DNA of 64,000 nt from Moringa oleifera (GCA_021397835.1 JAJFZO010000344.1:2666001-2730000), one strand, 5' to 3'; positions 35,561-55,819 are shown, counted from the stretch's first letter. The notes: generated by a model from the sequence alone, not told the origin. Made by a program: numbers and translations.

Positions 35561-37400
35561 CCTAACATGAACGACATTGAAATGTAAGACTTGATAAGTA
35601 CTCTATCTTTACAAGAAACTTGGCAAAATAGATTACGATTTAAAACATTATTAGAAATTATGAAATGGTTGGTATTACAAGGATGTGCTTTCAAGGGTCA
35701 TGATAAGTCCATCAATTTTACTTTCTTGAATTGGTAAAGTTACAAGCATCAATAAGTAAAGAATTGTTGCAATTGTACTAGAGAATTCTTTAGTAAATGC
35801 CAAATATACCTCATTTAATATTCAAAAAGAGTTATTAAAAATTCTTACTAATCAAGTAGGGTCAAAGATCCGTGATGACATTGGTGATGCTAAATTTTTT
35901 AATTCTTGTTGATGAGTCTGATAAAGAATAGATGGTGGTTATCTTGAGGTATATTGATGTTAACAGATTAATTTGTGAAAGCTTTTATGAAATTGCAAGT
36001 GTTGAGGACACATGAGCGAAAAATCTTAGGAAACAAATATGTAATATCTCTAATAAATATAACTTATTAGTTGAAAACTTGCAAAGTCAATGATATGATG
36101 GTGCTAACAATATGCAAGGAGAATTGAATGATTTACAAGCTTTCTTCCTTGAAGATTATTTATGTACTTATTATATACATTATTTTACGCATCAACTTTA
36201 ACTTACTTTAGTTGCAAGCAAAAGATGTGCATGATGTGTGGTTAATTTTCTTAAAATTAAATTGTATTATGAACTTTATGAGTGTTTCTCCTAAAAAACA
36301 TTCAAATTTCAAATCTGTTTGACAAAATGAAGTCATAGATTTGATTGTTTTAGGAAATCTTGAAACTAATACAAATGCTAATCAAATTCGCACATCGCAA
36401 TGAACTATAGCTACTTGATGAAGTTCTCATTTTACTTCAATCAGAAGGTTAATTGATTCGCATGATTCGATGCTTACTTCTCTTAAGAAATTGATTGAAA
36501 ATGGGTTAAATAGTAACATATGTGCAAAAGCTAAAGGTGCATACAAAGGTTTGATATCTTTTGAATTTGTATTTTTATTGTTATTAATGCATAAAGTGTT
36601 AGAAATTTCTAGTTTACTTTGTCAAGCATTACAATTCAAATCTCAAGATATCCTAAATGCTCTGAATCTAGTTTCAATTACAAAAATTTTTTTCAAGAGT
36701 TAAGAGATAGATGGTATGATTTATTCGAAAGTATGATTTTAAGCATCATACAGATATAATTGATATGAATGCACGCCATATGGAAGGTAAAAAGCGTACT
36801 TGTCAATAGAAAGATAATATTACAATTAAGCATCATTATCACTTTAACATTTTTAATGTTATGATAGATTTTTAATCGAGAGAGTTGGATAGTAAGTTTT
36901 GAGAAAAAACAATAGAACTTCTCACTCTCAGTATGACTTTTTTATCTTGTAGATGGTTTTAAATCATTTAATATTCATAATATTGTTACTTTAGCCAAAG
37001 ATTATTATTATCTAAATTTTTAGGTAGGTGAAATTGAAGATTTAAGAAGGCAATTGGACTATTATCAATTTGATGTGCTCAATTATTTGAAATTTCAGAA
37101 TATCAATTTTTTCCTGAGTTATGCAAACTTTTGATTGAAACAAAAATGTTAGAATACTATACTTTGATTCATAAGTTGATTTGTTTAGTGTTAACTCTTC
37201 CAGTTTCTACAGTATGAACATAACGAGTATTTTCAGTTATGAAACTTCTCAAGATACCTCTTTACAACAAAATGAAAGATGACTTTTTTACCAATTGTAT
37301 TGTTATTTATATTAAAAGAGAAATTATATTCATTTGATATGGATTCTATTATTAATCAATTTAATAGTGTCAAAACTTGCATAAAAAAATTTAAATTATG
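35561..37400 (+). pseudogene. hAT transposase relic, zinc finger MYM-type 1-like class
   Basis: Broken translation in all plus frames follows the DUF4371 plus hAT-dimerisation proteins often annotated as 'zinc finger MYM-type protein 1-like' in plants. It starts with RLRFKTLLEIMKWLVLQGCAFKGHD (split by me as RLRFKTLLEIMKWL and VLQGCAFKGHD, about 35630-35700). VILRYIDVNRLICESF follows at about 35937, then YDGANNMQGELNDLQAFF at about 36096, and YYIHYFTHQL at about 36170. The C-terminal dimerisation part reads LTLPVSTV, RVFSVMKLLKIPLYNKMKDD and FTNCIVIYIKREI at about 37190-37330. Many stops show it is dead. Terminal repeats were not identified. Confidence 0.85.
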
Positions 37401-37969
37401 ATTAATTTTATTTTGAAGATTAAAGTTTGTGATGTTTTCTTCGGGTATAGATATTTATTTTCATGTTAATGATAATTTATTATATTATTATATTTAAATA
37501 ACAAATAATCAAGCCTAATACAAAATCCTAATTTCACCGTTGATTCTAAGTAACCTCATATATAAATAGATAAATGTAACATTATTACAATCTATCATAT
37601 ACATAAGTCCATTATGAATAGATAAAGTGCTCATATATATATATTACATATACTTACTTTCCATTATTAAACCATCAATCATAGTTAATATGGATACTTA
37701 ATTTCACTTGCATATAACATGTAATTTAGCATTATAATCTTATAATTGAATATACAAGTACACATAATAGGCATATGTACATTACATATTATAAAGTAAT
37801 AATGATTTAACTATAATAATTACAGTTTAAATTCAAATATTTGTATGTACATCTCAAATGAATTTATTAATTAAATAAATTTTAAATTATTTTTTAATTC
37901 ATAATTAGAAAATAATATTCTTTAACATTTAAAAAATAAAAATGTTTTAATAAATTTTTAAAAAATTCA
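37401..37969. other. AT-rich DNA, nothing recognised
   Basis: No ORF and no clear repeat. It may hold the 3' end of the hAT relic. Confidence 0.4.
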
Positions 37970-38660
37970 ACAGGGGCAAAGATGTTTTGTCAAAAATTTA
38001 TCAATTTAAAACATTGCCACAGTAATATGTATGGGAAATGTTTAATATTTTTGTGGTAATTATATTATTATTTAAAAAATAATTAAAAAATAAAATTACA
38101 ACTTTTCTTAAATAATTGCCATGGAAATATTTTGCGGCAAATTTGTCATAGAATTGCCACGATATTTGTCTGTGATAATTGTATTATAATTTTTAAAAAA
38201 TTAATTTCAACATTCAAATTTCAATTATCTTTCACAATTGTCACATAAACTTTTCATGACAAAAATGTCATAAGATTTGCTATGATATTTTTCATGACAA
38301 TTATGTTATTATCTCAAAAAATTAAATAAATAAATAAAATTACATATTTTTTTAAAAAAATTGCTACGTGACAAATTTATCATAGAAATGCCACCAATTT
38401 TTTTTTTATGGTAATGTTATTATAATTTCAAAAAAAATCAAAGATTAAAATTATCTTTTGCTATTTTCAAAAAAAATGGGTATTTCATAAAAATTATCAA
38501 AATATTTTTTATGCCAATTACATTATTATTCCAAAAAATTAAAAAAAAATGTAAAATTAGTACTTTACTTAAACAATTGTCATGAGAATATACCATGACA
38601 AATTTGTCATAGAACTTCCATGGTAGTGTTCTGCGGCAATGTTATCATAATTTAAAAATT
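37970..38660. repeat. Diverged tandem array, about six units of 102-123 bp
   Basis: A core 'gatatttttcatgacaatta' followed by 'tgttattat' recurs with anchors near 38044, 38161, 38284, 38398, 38500 and 38622. Between anchors are AT-rich spacers and 'tttgtcatagaattgcca'. The cores contain both TTGCCA and its complement TGGCAA-like forms, so each unit has weak dyad symmetry. It could be the subterminal array of a DNA transposon or a small satellite. Confidence 0.65.
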
Positions 38661-39679
38661 ACTTAGATGAAAAAAATTTATTTAATAAATGCAAAAAAAT
38701 AAAATCCTTAAAAAATGAGAAAAATAAAATCTAAACCTCATTTTTATTATATTATAAAATATCCTTTTTGAAACATGAAATGACGTATATGTTTTTATAT
38801 ATAAATCATATGTATCTTTTCCAAATTTCTTATCATCTCAACTTTCCTTTGCAATTGAGTTGTTCTTTTACTTAATCTATTCATCATCTAATTTGTTTAT
38901 AATAATTATCTCTTTAATTTGATTAATCTCCATATCATCTTTATGTATCTCCACTCATCTCTAAGTTAGCTTCATGCCATTAACATAATTTTTTTAATTT
39001 TCCTTGTACGTACTACTTATTCTTAAAAATATTACAGACTTCTCTTTCTTATCTTTGATATTGTATCTCATTTAGCATCCAATTATATTGTTGATTTCTC
39101 TAAATAATTTATGAAAGAACTTTATTTTTTTTATAAATATTGTTGATTTGAAGTTAAGGAAAAAAAAAAAACAAAACAAAACAATCAAGAGGTTTTGGAT
39201 ATGTGGATGACAAAAGATTTGGCTTTGTCGTTTAAATATTTTCATTATATCTTATGATATTATAGTGAGAGGAGATAAAGATGGTGAAACGAGTCATTGG
39301 ATTCTTTTTTCAAAAAAAATTAATTTGGTTAACTATGTAACCGAATTGATTATTTTGAATTATATATATATTTTTAACAAGATGTGAATGCTTTCTGCTG
39401 GATGATATGATGTGTATTTAATATATTTTGCTTTAAATTGATAGTTACAATGTACATTTTATGATCAATATTCAAGTTTTGATATAAATAATGTAATAAA
39501 TGATGATATATGCAATTTCGGATTACATGTAACATTTTGATATTTTGTATTGTTGAGTAAAATTTATCTCTTTTATCAATACCAATCTATTAGCTTCTAC
39601 ATTGAACTTAAATGAATATAGTTGATAAGCTAACAAACAGTCAATAATAAATAAAAAATTAGTATATATTTAAATTATT
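38661..39679. other. AT-rich intergenic DNA
   Basis: No coding region or clear repeat. A cluster of CT-rich pieces at 38830-39080 has no recognisable role. Confidence 0.4.
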
Positions 39680-39880
39680 TAAAAGTAATAATAATCGATA
39701 TATAAATAATTGATAAATTAACAATCAACAGATAAATAATTGACATATAAACAATTGGCATATAAGCGATTAACAAATGAATGATCGACATATAAGCGGT
39801 TTATATATAAATGATCGATAAATAAACAATCAACTATTTAAACGGTCAATAAATAAACTATCAATAAATAAATAATATTT
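39680..39880. repeat. Short tandem repeat, period near 19-20 bp
   Basis: Variants of 'ataaacaattgacatata' / 'aaatgatcgataaataaac' repeat about ten times, differing at a few positions. The GATCGA/AATTGA core occurs once per unit. Confidence 0.7.
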
Positions 39881-40586
39881 ATTTTAATTATATCAATCAT
39901 TTATTCTAAGCATATCAATTTCAAAATCTTATAAAAAAGTTAGATATGTAAACTTTAAGAAAAAAATATTGTTGATATATTAATGGTCGATATATTAGTG
40001 GTTGATGAATACACACGTGCATTTAAAATTCATAATTAAAATTAATGATTGAGATAAATAAATAGTATTTTAATATTTATTTTAAGTTTCAACTAAACAC
40101 TATAATAATCAAACAAATATAAGAATAAATTTTAAAATCAAAGTAAGTAAAGTTTGATGAATGAAATGAAAGTTAGAGAAAGAAGAAAACTGAGAGACAA
40201 AAAGATGATTTTGATATAATAGAATACAAAAGTGAAACTTATATAGAAGGGTAATTAAGTCTTTTAATAATAAAAAAGATTTAAAATAAGTTAATTTGAA
40301 ATTGAGATTAGATTTCACTAATCACTTGAATTTTAAGTTTTTTAAATAAATCACCTTATCTTAAAGATATAGATGACTATAGATTTAAATTGTTAATAGT
40401 CATTTCTTTCACTATAAATAAGGAAGGGGTCTCAATTATAAAACATTTTAGCTTTGAAAGCAAATAAACATTTTTTTTTTTGTGTTCTAGAAATTCTTCT
40501 CTGAGTGATGCACGTTGGAAACTTAGATCGTGACAAAATGCTCTTTCGTCATGTCTAATGTAAGTTTGTTGGTTACTAAAATACCA
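39881..40586. other. AT-rich intergenic DNA
   Basis: No convincing coding region. An open frame on the minus strand (40109-40318) is F/L-rich and driven by composition. Confidence 0.4.
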
Positions 40587-41124
40587 ATTAGGGATGGTAA
40601 TAGGTCGGGTTTATATGGATACTCAATTTGATCAAATCCTAATAGAATAGATTTTGATAACCTTTAATTGAATTTGACTGGTTGAGATTTGAAATTTAAT
40701 ACTTAAATTAGGTTGGGTTCGTGTTTTGATCTTTGAATAACTGCTATAGGAATCCATTTACATAATTGTATTAATACATTGAATTGTTTATTTAAATTTT
40801 TAATTTAAATTTGATTATATTAAATGTTTAAATTAAATTTTAAAAATTTATTATTAAGTTTTAGTTTTTTATTTAATTAATAAAAAATTATATAATTTTA
40901 ATTTTCATTAATATTTATTAATTTATTTTTATTAAAATTTATAATATATATATATATATATAATAAATGAATTTGAATTTCGTATAATAATATAAGGTTA
41001 ATTTTAACCGATTTGAAATAAATTTAAATATTAAAATTAATTTTTAAATAAATTTAAGATGAATCTGGTACCTACATTTTAATCATGTTTAAAATCTCTA
41101 AAAGGAACCATTGTCATTTTTAAT
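40587..41124. mobile_element. Non-autonomous element with 'TAGGGATGG' terminal repeat (hAT-like)
   Basis: The left end 'ttagggatggtaataggtc' and right end 'accattgtcatttttaa' are imperfect inverted repeats (about 13 of 17 positions). The left end with 'gggtttatatggatactc' resembles a common plant repeat 'GGGATGGYAACGGGTCGGGT..GGGTACCC'. About 538 bp, AT-rich, no ORF; it includes a (TA)n run at 40944-40962. No target duplication was confirmed. Confidence 0.4.
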
Positions 41125-42039
41125 ATTAACGTCCATTATATATTTTTTAAATTTGTTAATTATAATTTAAAATTTTAAAAAATATTTTATTATTTTCCTT
41201 TGTTTGCTATATTTTTCTAATGCTTTTACATGGTTGATATGCGATGTACCAAGAGCCTTCGCTTGCCTAGTACGAACTTGTTTGGGCGAACAGAAATTAA
41301 AAAACAAAACAAAAGAATTTCTCTGAGGCAAGCAAAACCAAAAGCGAAACGCCATTACCCAAATAGTTCACTGTATCTCCTGTAATGTCTCTTTCCTCAC
41401 CCGTTTTACTCTCTCCCTATATCTGTTTCTTTTCTCCTAATCCCTTTGCTTTCAATTTCTTTTCCAGGGATTTTTTTCTTGTTCTTTGTTATACAGAGAG
41501 TGGAGACCCTTTTGATGGTCATAGCTGGGGGCAACGACACCCACACCGTCACCAGCAACAGCGGTGCTAACTGGCGGAGGCTTTTCTAGAGACTGATTGA
41601 TCGGTTGCTTCACCTTATCTCTGTATCTGTGTTCTGCGATTAGGGTTAGGGTTTCGTTAAATAAAGCCGCAAGTTGTTGGTTTTGTACTCTGTTCTATTG
41701 TCCGTAGTCTTATTATCAAGATATTAAATCAAGGGTCACCGTTTTATTTTATTTTATTTTAATTTCTTTTCTTTTCTTGGCTTTGGTGGCAATCCAGTTG
41801 TTCTGTATCCACCCAACCTGTACAATTAACAAGTTTTGCATTGTTGTTTCTCCACTTATTTGTTTCTCGTTTGATACTTATTAGGGGAAAAATCTGGCCA
41901 AAAAATTTATTAATAAATTTCTGCTTCACAGTTTCATTTGACTGCAAACCAAAAGAAAAAAGAAAAAAGAAAAAAGAAAAAAGAAGAGGAAAACACAGAA
42001 AAAGAAAAGTAGTAAAGAAAAATTATAACTATAAGCTCA
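41125..42039 (+). promoter_or_regulatory. PAPS1: Promoter and leader of the poly(A) polymerase gene
   Basis: The region from about 41350 is rich in CT tracts, as plant leaders are. It carries 'gattagggttagggtttcg' at 41637-41655, a double telo-box in inverse orientation. A purine run of AAAAAAG units (41951-41983) lies 57 bp before the ATG. A leader intron is possible, but I cannot fix its borders. Confidence 0.45.
41951..41983 (+). repeat. (AAAAAAG)n heptanucleotide repeat in the leader
   Basis: G residues recur every 7 bp at 41955, 41962, 41969, 41976 and 41983, with A between them. It lies just upstream of the PAPS1-like start codon. Confidence 0.9.
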
Positions 42040-49065
<7,026 letters not shown>

Positions 49066-51971
49066 AGGGATATAGGAAATACCAGCTGATGGAAGGATCA
49101 TATCTGATCCAATTTGATCTGTACATTAAGAAGTTAATTTTACTTCCTGTCCTTCTCGTTTTGTAACAATAAACACTTATAATTGAATAAATTTGAGTTA
49201 ACAATCGATGTTTGCATCATGTGTTTATAATTTTTATGATTCTGATCTGGGAAGACTGAGGCTCTTCATTAACGCATCCACTAAATCTCCCATTTTGGAA
49301 CCTCCGTGTGGTGAGTACCCTTTATGTTAGTGAACTAAGGATAATACAGCACACACTGTGTCGGATTGGAGGACAGGACCTGAATTTTAGGATCATCACC
49401 TGAGGGTCTGACTCATTTACCATTTGGTCTAATGGATTTTAGTTTGGTTTTTGTAGTAATTAAATTAAGTTTAAATTATTTATTTTATGAATAAATGAAT
49501 TGTAGGTTTTAATGGTTATTGGATTATTTAATGAACAGATTTGTTCTTTAAAAAAATTTAATTAAATTTATGTAATAATTTTTATAAACTTATAAAATTA
49601 ATAAATAAAAATAAATAATATTATTTTTAAATATTTTTGTTAATTTTTGTTTTATAGATATTAAATTAATATAACATGTCTATAATATATATAAAATTAA
49701 AATTTTTAAAAATTTATCAAGTTTTAATGTGCTATCATATTAAAGAAATACAAAATTAATATTTATCTATTTAATTTATATATTTTTTAAACTTTATAAA
49801 GTTAATATATTTGTTTTATATCCTCTTTAAAATTCATTAAATTAATTTCACCGCAATCAATTCCAATCAAGTCCACTAAATTTTGTTGCTAGTAGCACTT
49901 AGATCACAAATTTATGGATCAAAGCCTGACCCGAATTAAATTATAGAGGAAGAGCATGGAGAGCTTCAATGAGTGACTGTGAAAGTGAGAGATTCCTACA
50001 AGTTTGTCACTGTGCTTTGTGTTTTATTCCTCCCTTCAATGCCGTGGCCTCCATTAACTACAGAATCCCACATGTGCTTCTACCTTTCAGTAAAGTGATT
50101 AAATTCCCCATGTTTTATATTTTTATGTTACATTCATATAATGTTAAATTTTCACTTTTACATATTCTCAAAAAAAAAAGAAAAAAGAAATTCTTTTTTA
50201 CATCACAGACTAAGCCTTTTTTAAAAAAAAAAAAATTGATAGAGATTTGTAATTTAACTTTTTGTACCAATTTATAAACAAAAATATGAATATGATTGAT
50301 ATTAATTAAAAATAGAATTATCTAATTGATCCAATCCCGTATTCTATGACAAGTTGGCAACATGCTTTTTATTTAGTAATTACCACTTTGGCATATACTG
50401 TTTGTCTGCAAATATCACACCCCCTGAAAAGAGGTAAACAATATATTATTATTATTATTATTTTTAATTTTTTGCTACTTTTCTTTTTGTCTAATTGTAT
50501 AAATTATAGTTTAAAGAAGAAAAAAAATATGCTAATAATGGTACAAGGGGAAGGTTGACTTTCACAGCCTATTACCAAATATTTCAATTTAGGATATTAA
50601 TTGAGTAAAATTTGGTAATACATGCCCTTATTTGGTTTTAATTTTGATTGAAATTTAATTCAAAATCGATTAAAAATATGGTTCAAGAATCAATCCCAAA
50701 TTTGATTTTAAAACCAATTTCAATTTTTAATTTTAATTTTAAATTTAAATATATTAGTTAAATAATTATTAATTAAAATATAATTTAATTACAGTTATTG
50801 GATATTTAATTTTTATTATAAACATTTAGAAAGCTAATATATTAATTGAATAAATAATTAAATAATTTAATTTATAATTTTTAAAATTTATTTAGAAAAC
50901 TGAATCGAAATCAACCATTTAAAATTGTCTGTTCATGTTATAGTTCATTAAAAAAAAAAACTGTAACCAAATGTTAATAAACTCAATTTAAAATTTGATT
51001 TGAATTGAAATTTGTGATATTAATTGAGTTAAAAAAATAAAATTTTGATTTAATTGGTGGATTTAAAGTGAGCCGTGATCACTTCTTCTAATTATAAAGT
51101 TAAAAGCTTAAAGTGATATAAATATCAAATATATATATATATATATATAAAGGATTAACATTTTTTAATTGAATTTTGGATAATACAGATGAAAAAAAAA
51201 TAATGGTTTTGAGGGGTGAACACTCCTTAATCTTAATTAGCATAAAATATTTATATTTTCAAATTTATGGTTTTGAAATATTATTTTGAAAATAAATTAA
51301 ATTTTATAGAATTCGCAAATTTTACTAGCTTATTATATATATGATGTACATTTTTTTTATGCAATTATAGTTTTTTTATTATATACGCAAGAAAGAGATA
51401 TCACATATCACCTAATAAAATCATGATAATTTTATTAAATGTGAAATAATATATATTCTTCACATAAATGTTAATATAAGGATGCTATTTATAATTAATT
51501 TATATATTTATAATTTTAAAAAAATATCAGATAAAATGTGATAAGAAAGCAGAAAATGAGGAAGTTCACTCCACTTCTTTCCCAACAGTGAGATAAGAAT
51601 TTAATTATTAAGAGAGAGAAGTATAAATGCATAGCAAAATAACTTGTCAGTGGTCGCTACATAATATGTATTAAAATAATATTTCTATTATTAAAATTGA
51701 TTGAGTTGTCTTTTGACTGAACTATTTGTACGCGTCATGAATTCTTGCATAGAGATTATGGGTTTTTGTTTATATATATAACTCGTAACGAAAAGGTGGC
51801 CGATCTGATCCGAAAGGTTTTGTTTTTTTTTTTTGACGTCGAAGCTTACAGAGATTTTTACCTCATGTTTCTTTAATTAACAGGTTGGTTCTGTGACGGT
51901 AGCAGTCAGAGGAAACAGAAAGGGCCTCTGCCAGTCTCCTCTGCGGGGAGAACTAACGAAGAGAGACAGAC
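49066..51971. other. 3' flank of the poly(A) polymerase gene and AT-rich intergenic DNA
   Basis: A probable 3' UTR runs to about 49200, with 'caataaac' at about 49168 as a possible poly(A) signal. Beyond that, DNA is AT-rich with simple repeats, including ATT units at 50443-50462 and (TA)n at 51129-51151. The last 200 bp before the DUF599 gene are less AT-rich and probably hold its promoter and leader. Open frames at 49969-50277 and 50346-50558 lack any family resemblance. Confidence 0.5.
51129..51151. repeat. (TA)n microsatellite
   Basis: About eleven uninterrupted AT units. Confidence 0.95.
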
Positions 51972-53747
51972 ATGGAAGAGGAGAGACTGGATTACGTATT
52001 GGTGCCAGTGGGTCTGTGCGTTATAGGTTTATACCACGCTTGGCTTCTTGTCACTATTCTGCGTGATCCCAGGAGAACCGTCATCGGCATTAATGCGGAG
52101 TCTCGTCGTCAGTGGGTTTCCTCCATGATGTCTGTTAGTCCCTTCTCTCTGGCATCTTTCCAATTAATTTCCTTTTTGTTATGGAAACTTTGCTCATATC
52201 TAGTTGTGGGTATCAGGCTCTTTAGTGTTCCCTTGACATGAGAAATTTTGTGGGTGATCACTATGAGTTTTGAAGAATTTTCGGGCTTTCTGGCAGATTT
52301 AGAGGTTAATTGATTGGTATTTTGGTTTGCTGTAGGTATTACTTAGGTACTGGGTATTAATTCCTTTTTGGACAAACTTGGGAATCATCCTTATCCCTGA
52401 TAATTTTTCATAGTTAAGCCATAGTTGGGAAATCGTTCTCCCCTTTCAGCACTGCTATTGTGGGCTGTGTAGGGTTCATCTGAACCACTTTTTTTTTTTT
52501 TTTTAAGATAGTTGAATTACTTCAATTTCAACCCTTACATTGTGACTGCTAAAGGGTGATGTGTCAAGAATTATGGTGTTTGCTTCTGTCTTGTGTTCCC
52601 AAGCAGTATAACATTTTGGGTTCTTGAGAACTTGGAACTACACTTAAGCTTCGAATTGCACTTGCTCTGCACATATACACACATGCATCCATGCACGCAT
52701 TGACATATATTGTTCCCCCCTCCCTCTTGAGAACAATTGGGACTCTTTCCTCTGTGATAACTTGTGAATAGAAAATAAAGTAAAGGGAGTACTTTAGTGG
52801 TGAAGATTTGTTGCTTTGAGTATCTTGATGCCTTAATTTGTTTTTTGGTTGGTCATTTTGCTGTCATCACACAAATTGCCATCACATGTAAACTGTTACT
52901 GATGTTCAAAGACAGCATACCTTTTTTACTCTAAATCATCAAATAGTAGTGATAGAGATGAAATAGGGGTTGATGGAGTTTCTTAGGCGTTATCGGAGGT
53001 TGATTTTGGATTGGATACACATATATGCATGCATATGTACGGACAAACACTTGACTCTTTTTATGCTAACCAAAGATTGAGTATAATCATATGTATAGTC
53101 TGATTCACTATTCCAAGAACAGGCATAAGAGTACAGAATATGTCCACATTAATTTTCACAGCAAGTTTTAATGATTTCAGGATCCCATGAAGAATGGTGT
53201 TCTGGCAGTTCAAACAATACGCAACAACATAATGGCATCTACACTTTTAGCAACAACAGCGATCACTCTCTGTTCACTTATTAGTGTTTTTGTGAGCAGC
53301 ACGTCAAACTCTAGCAGCACAGCATCAGAATTTGTTTATGGCAATAAGACTCCTCTTGTCTCTTCAATCAAGTACTTCACTATCTTGCTTTGCTTCCTTG
53401 TTGCCTTTCTTTGCAATGTGCAATCTATCAGATACTATGCCCATGTTAGCTTCTTGATTACTGCGCCTCTATCAAAAGACAAGAAAGAATCTATTGAGTA
53501 TGTTGCTAGAAGCTTGAACAGAGGAAGTTTCTTTTGGTCACTTGGATTGCGAGCTTTCTACCTGTCATTTCCTCTCTTCCTCTGGACCTTTGGCCCCATA
53601 CCAATGCTCGTTTGTTGTTGTGTGATGTCATCTGTTCTCTATTTCTTGGACATGACTACCAGTTTTACAAGGCATCTTCACAGTCACTCGATGAAGGAGG
53701 GAATGAAAGATGATATTGAGTCAGCTGTTGTAGGCACATTAATGTAG
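51972..53747 (+). CDS. DUF599 (PF04654) membrane protein
   Basis: Two exons, 51972-52133 and 53181-53747, joined in phase 0 (...SSMMS|DPMKNG...), give 242 aa. The start MEEERLDYVLVPVGLCVIGLYHAWLL is the usual N-terminus of plant DUF599 proteins and already forms the first membrane segment (about residues 8-30). Then come the conserved RRQWV...NGVLAVQTIRNNIMAS region and a second membrane segment at about 75-95. Two more follow: a SIKYFTILLCFLVAFLC segment with an IRYYAHVSFLI stretch, and a C-terminal FPLFLWTFGPIPMLVCCCV segment. The tail is hydrophilic and His/Lys-rich. Its biochemical role is unknown; in the family it is described only as an uncharacterised membrane protein. Length is normal and no breaks are seen. 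The exon-1 donor GTTAGT is non-consensus after the first two bases but usable. Confidence 0.93.
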
Positions 53748-54990
53748 GTGCCATTGAAATTTAAATTATACAGTTACGCGTTTGGTTAAATAAGTTTGAA
53801 TGACTTAAGAAAACCAGATTTATTGTACGTGGCTTAGTTATAAGTAGTTTATGTTTCCGTTTAGTAAATGTGTCATTGTCTTTCAATGTGTGTATTCTTC
53901 TCTTTTGAGTATTATTTTTGTGAATGTGCACGTGTGCGGGGTTTTGTGGTTGGTTGGAGTGGACTAGTTCTTAGTTGCATTTTTTGGTTTCTTTGGCCGG
54001 CTGTATTGCAAGTGTATACCATGTCAGTGGAGGATTTCATGGATGATTATCCAAATGATCTTGGTTTTTAACTGTAACAAATACCAAGTTGTGTTCCCAC
54101 ACTGAGAATGGTATAGGCTGGTGTTGTTGGCTTGATGAGCTCGAAGCACGAGCATAGACCATTTAACAGCCAAGTGAATGTCATGGGTCAATGAATTTGA
54201 GGAGGATTTGATCTCCCTTTCCCTGGAAATTATTTGGTTTCTATAGTCGGTGTCCTCCTCTGCTTGCTTGCACTTTATTTACACTGAGCTTTGGGCTATA
54301 AGTATGTCTACATTTTGAGCTATTCTATTCAAGCAGCACTGCATGAGATTGGTTAGTATCATAAGAGAAAAATGAAAATTTGTTTGCTATGGGTTACTAT
54401 TTTGTGCACTTAATGTGCTGAGTGTGCCATTCTTATGATTACCATGTCTCACAGATTGCGGTAGTTTCTGTAGAGTAGCTCATACGTGGTTCCAGTTTTT
54501 GGTAATATTTGGCAATAATGTTGTTCAAGTTATTCAGCCTTGTCAATGCATCTAGGCAAACATGATAATGTGTTTAGTAGTATAAACTACTGAAAACTGC
54601 TCGTGTTAACAAGGCACACAGTTGAAGTATACGGGCATGGTTCCTGTAATTTCTGACGCTTCTGGAAGTCTATGCGGTGATTTCCAATGCAGGACCCAGA
54701 AAATGCGAAGGGCTATTAAAGCTCTAAAGCCCAACAAAATTAGCTCTATATTCATTATTTTGTAATCTAAAGATGCAAATGAGATGAAACAGAAAGAAAA
54801 AGGGGATCGGTGAGGATTCCCATTTTGATCTTTGGTTATCAAATTATTACTCTGTTTTCATTGCACCCTGTATTAACAAACACTGAGACAAGTAATGGGA
54901 GAAATAGGGTGAAGAATATAGTTCTCGTCCCACCTTAGCCTTCCTTAATTAAGATAAATGGTAAATTTTCCTTGTTTGATTGAACTTTTT
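53748..54990. other. 3' flank of the DUF599 gene
   Basis: Composition stays gene-like to about 54600, so the 3' UTR may lie within it. An open frame at 53868-54071 has no conserved pattern. Nothing else was recognised. Confidence 0.45.
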
Positions 54991-55800
54991 CATCTCCATC
55001 CAATTAAAAGTGGTTGCCACATGGCTTTGATCATAAGTTTATTAGGATGCAAAATTATCCCACATATCTTATAACATATGTGATGTCACCAAAATGTCGT
55101 AAATCATTACGTTTTGACATGTGGATGAGAATTTCCACGTGGAGGCGACAATTAGGGAATTTGCAAGAGAAAGCACCGTCAAGGAATGTTGTTATGCAAT
55201 CAAGGTCTTTCTTATGTTCAAGCTAGTGTTTAAGTGGATAAAGTTCAAGTTGAGAAAAGAAAAATATGGCCCCTTTATGGATATCTGTTTTCTTTATAAT
55301 TTCTATTAAGGGCACCGTTGTTATTTAGTTTCATTTACTAATTTGAATTTCTTCAATTAAGGCGTCTATTTATCTTAGTTATGGACAAGACAGTTGATAT
55401 TCCATCTCCTGATTTCATCTTTCGTGTTTGTCGAGAATGAGAAACATGAGTGCTTATTTTCTTGGTATAGGCCTAAGGGTTGACATTTAGCTTTTTATCA
55501 TGTTGATATTTTCTCAACCTTTTTAAAAACGATTACTTTTGTGTTTATATGCGTGCTTCCTAAAGGAAAGCAACTTCTCTTTGTTGGGCCTCTTTGGCCT
55601 CTAGGTTGATCTTATTTAGGATTGGGTGTGTTCAGCCATATCGAAACCCTTTACTCTTTAAATTCAAAGAGTTATAGGCATCTTGGCACTTTAAGGAGTA
55701 CTGCTCAATACCTTTGCAGTCAGGGGTCACAACTGCATCTTAGGGCTGTGTCCATGTGGCTTATATGATCTTGTCAATGTAAACTTGTTTGCTGGCATGT
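54991..55800 (-). mobile_element. Possible 3' LTR / 3' UTR of the Tat element
   Basis: By position this should be the 3' UTR and LTR. On the minus strand 'aagataaatagacgcctta' near 55370 could be a worn TATA box followed by the LTR transcript start. No partner LTR is in the window and no TG..CA ends are certain. Confidence 0.3.
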
Positions 55801-55819
55801 TTCTTAGTGCATCCCTTAG

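Noticed and set aside
53868..54071. Small Cys/Phe-rich ORF after the DUF599 gene
   Set aside because: Lies in the probable 3' UTR, with no conserved pattern or start context.
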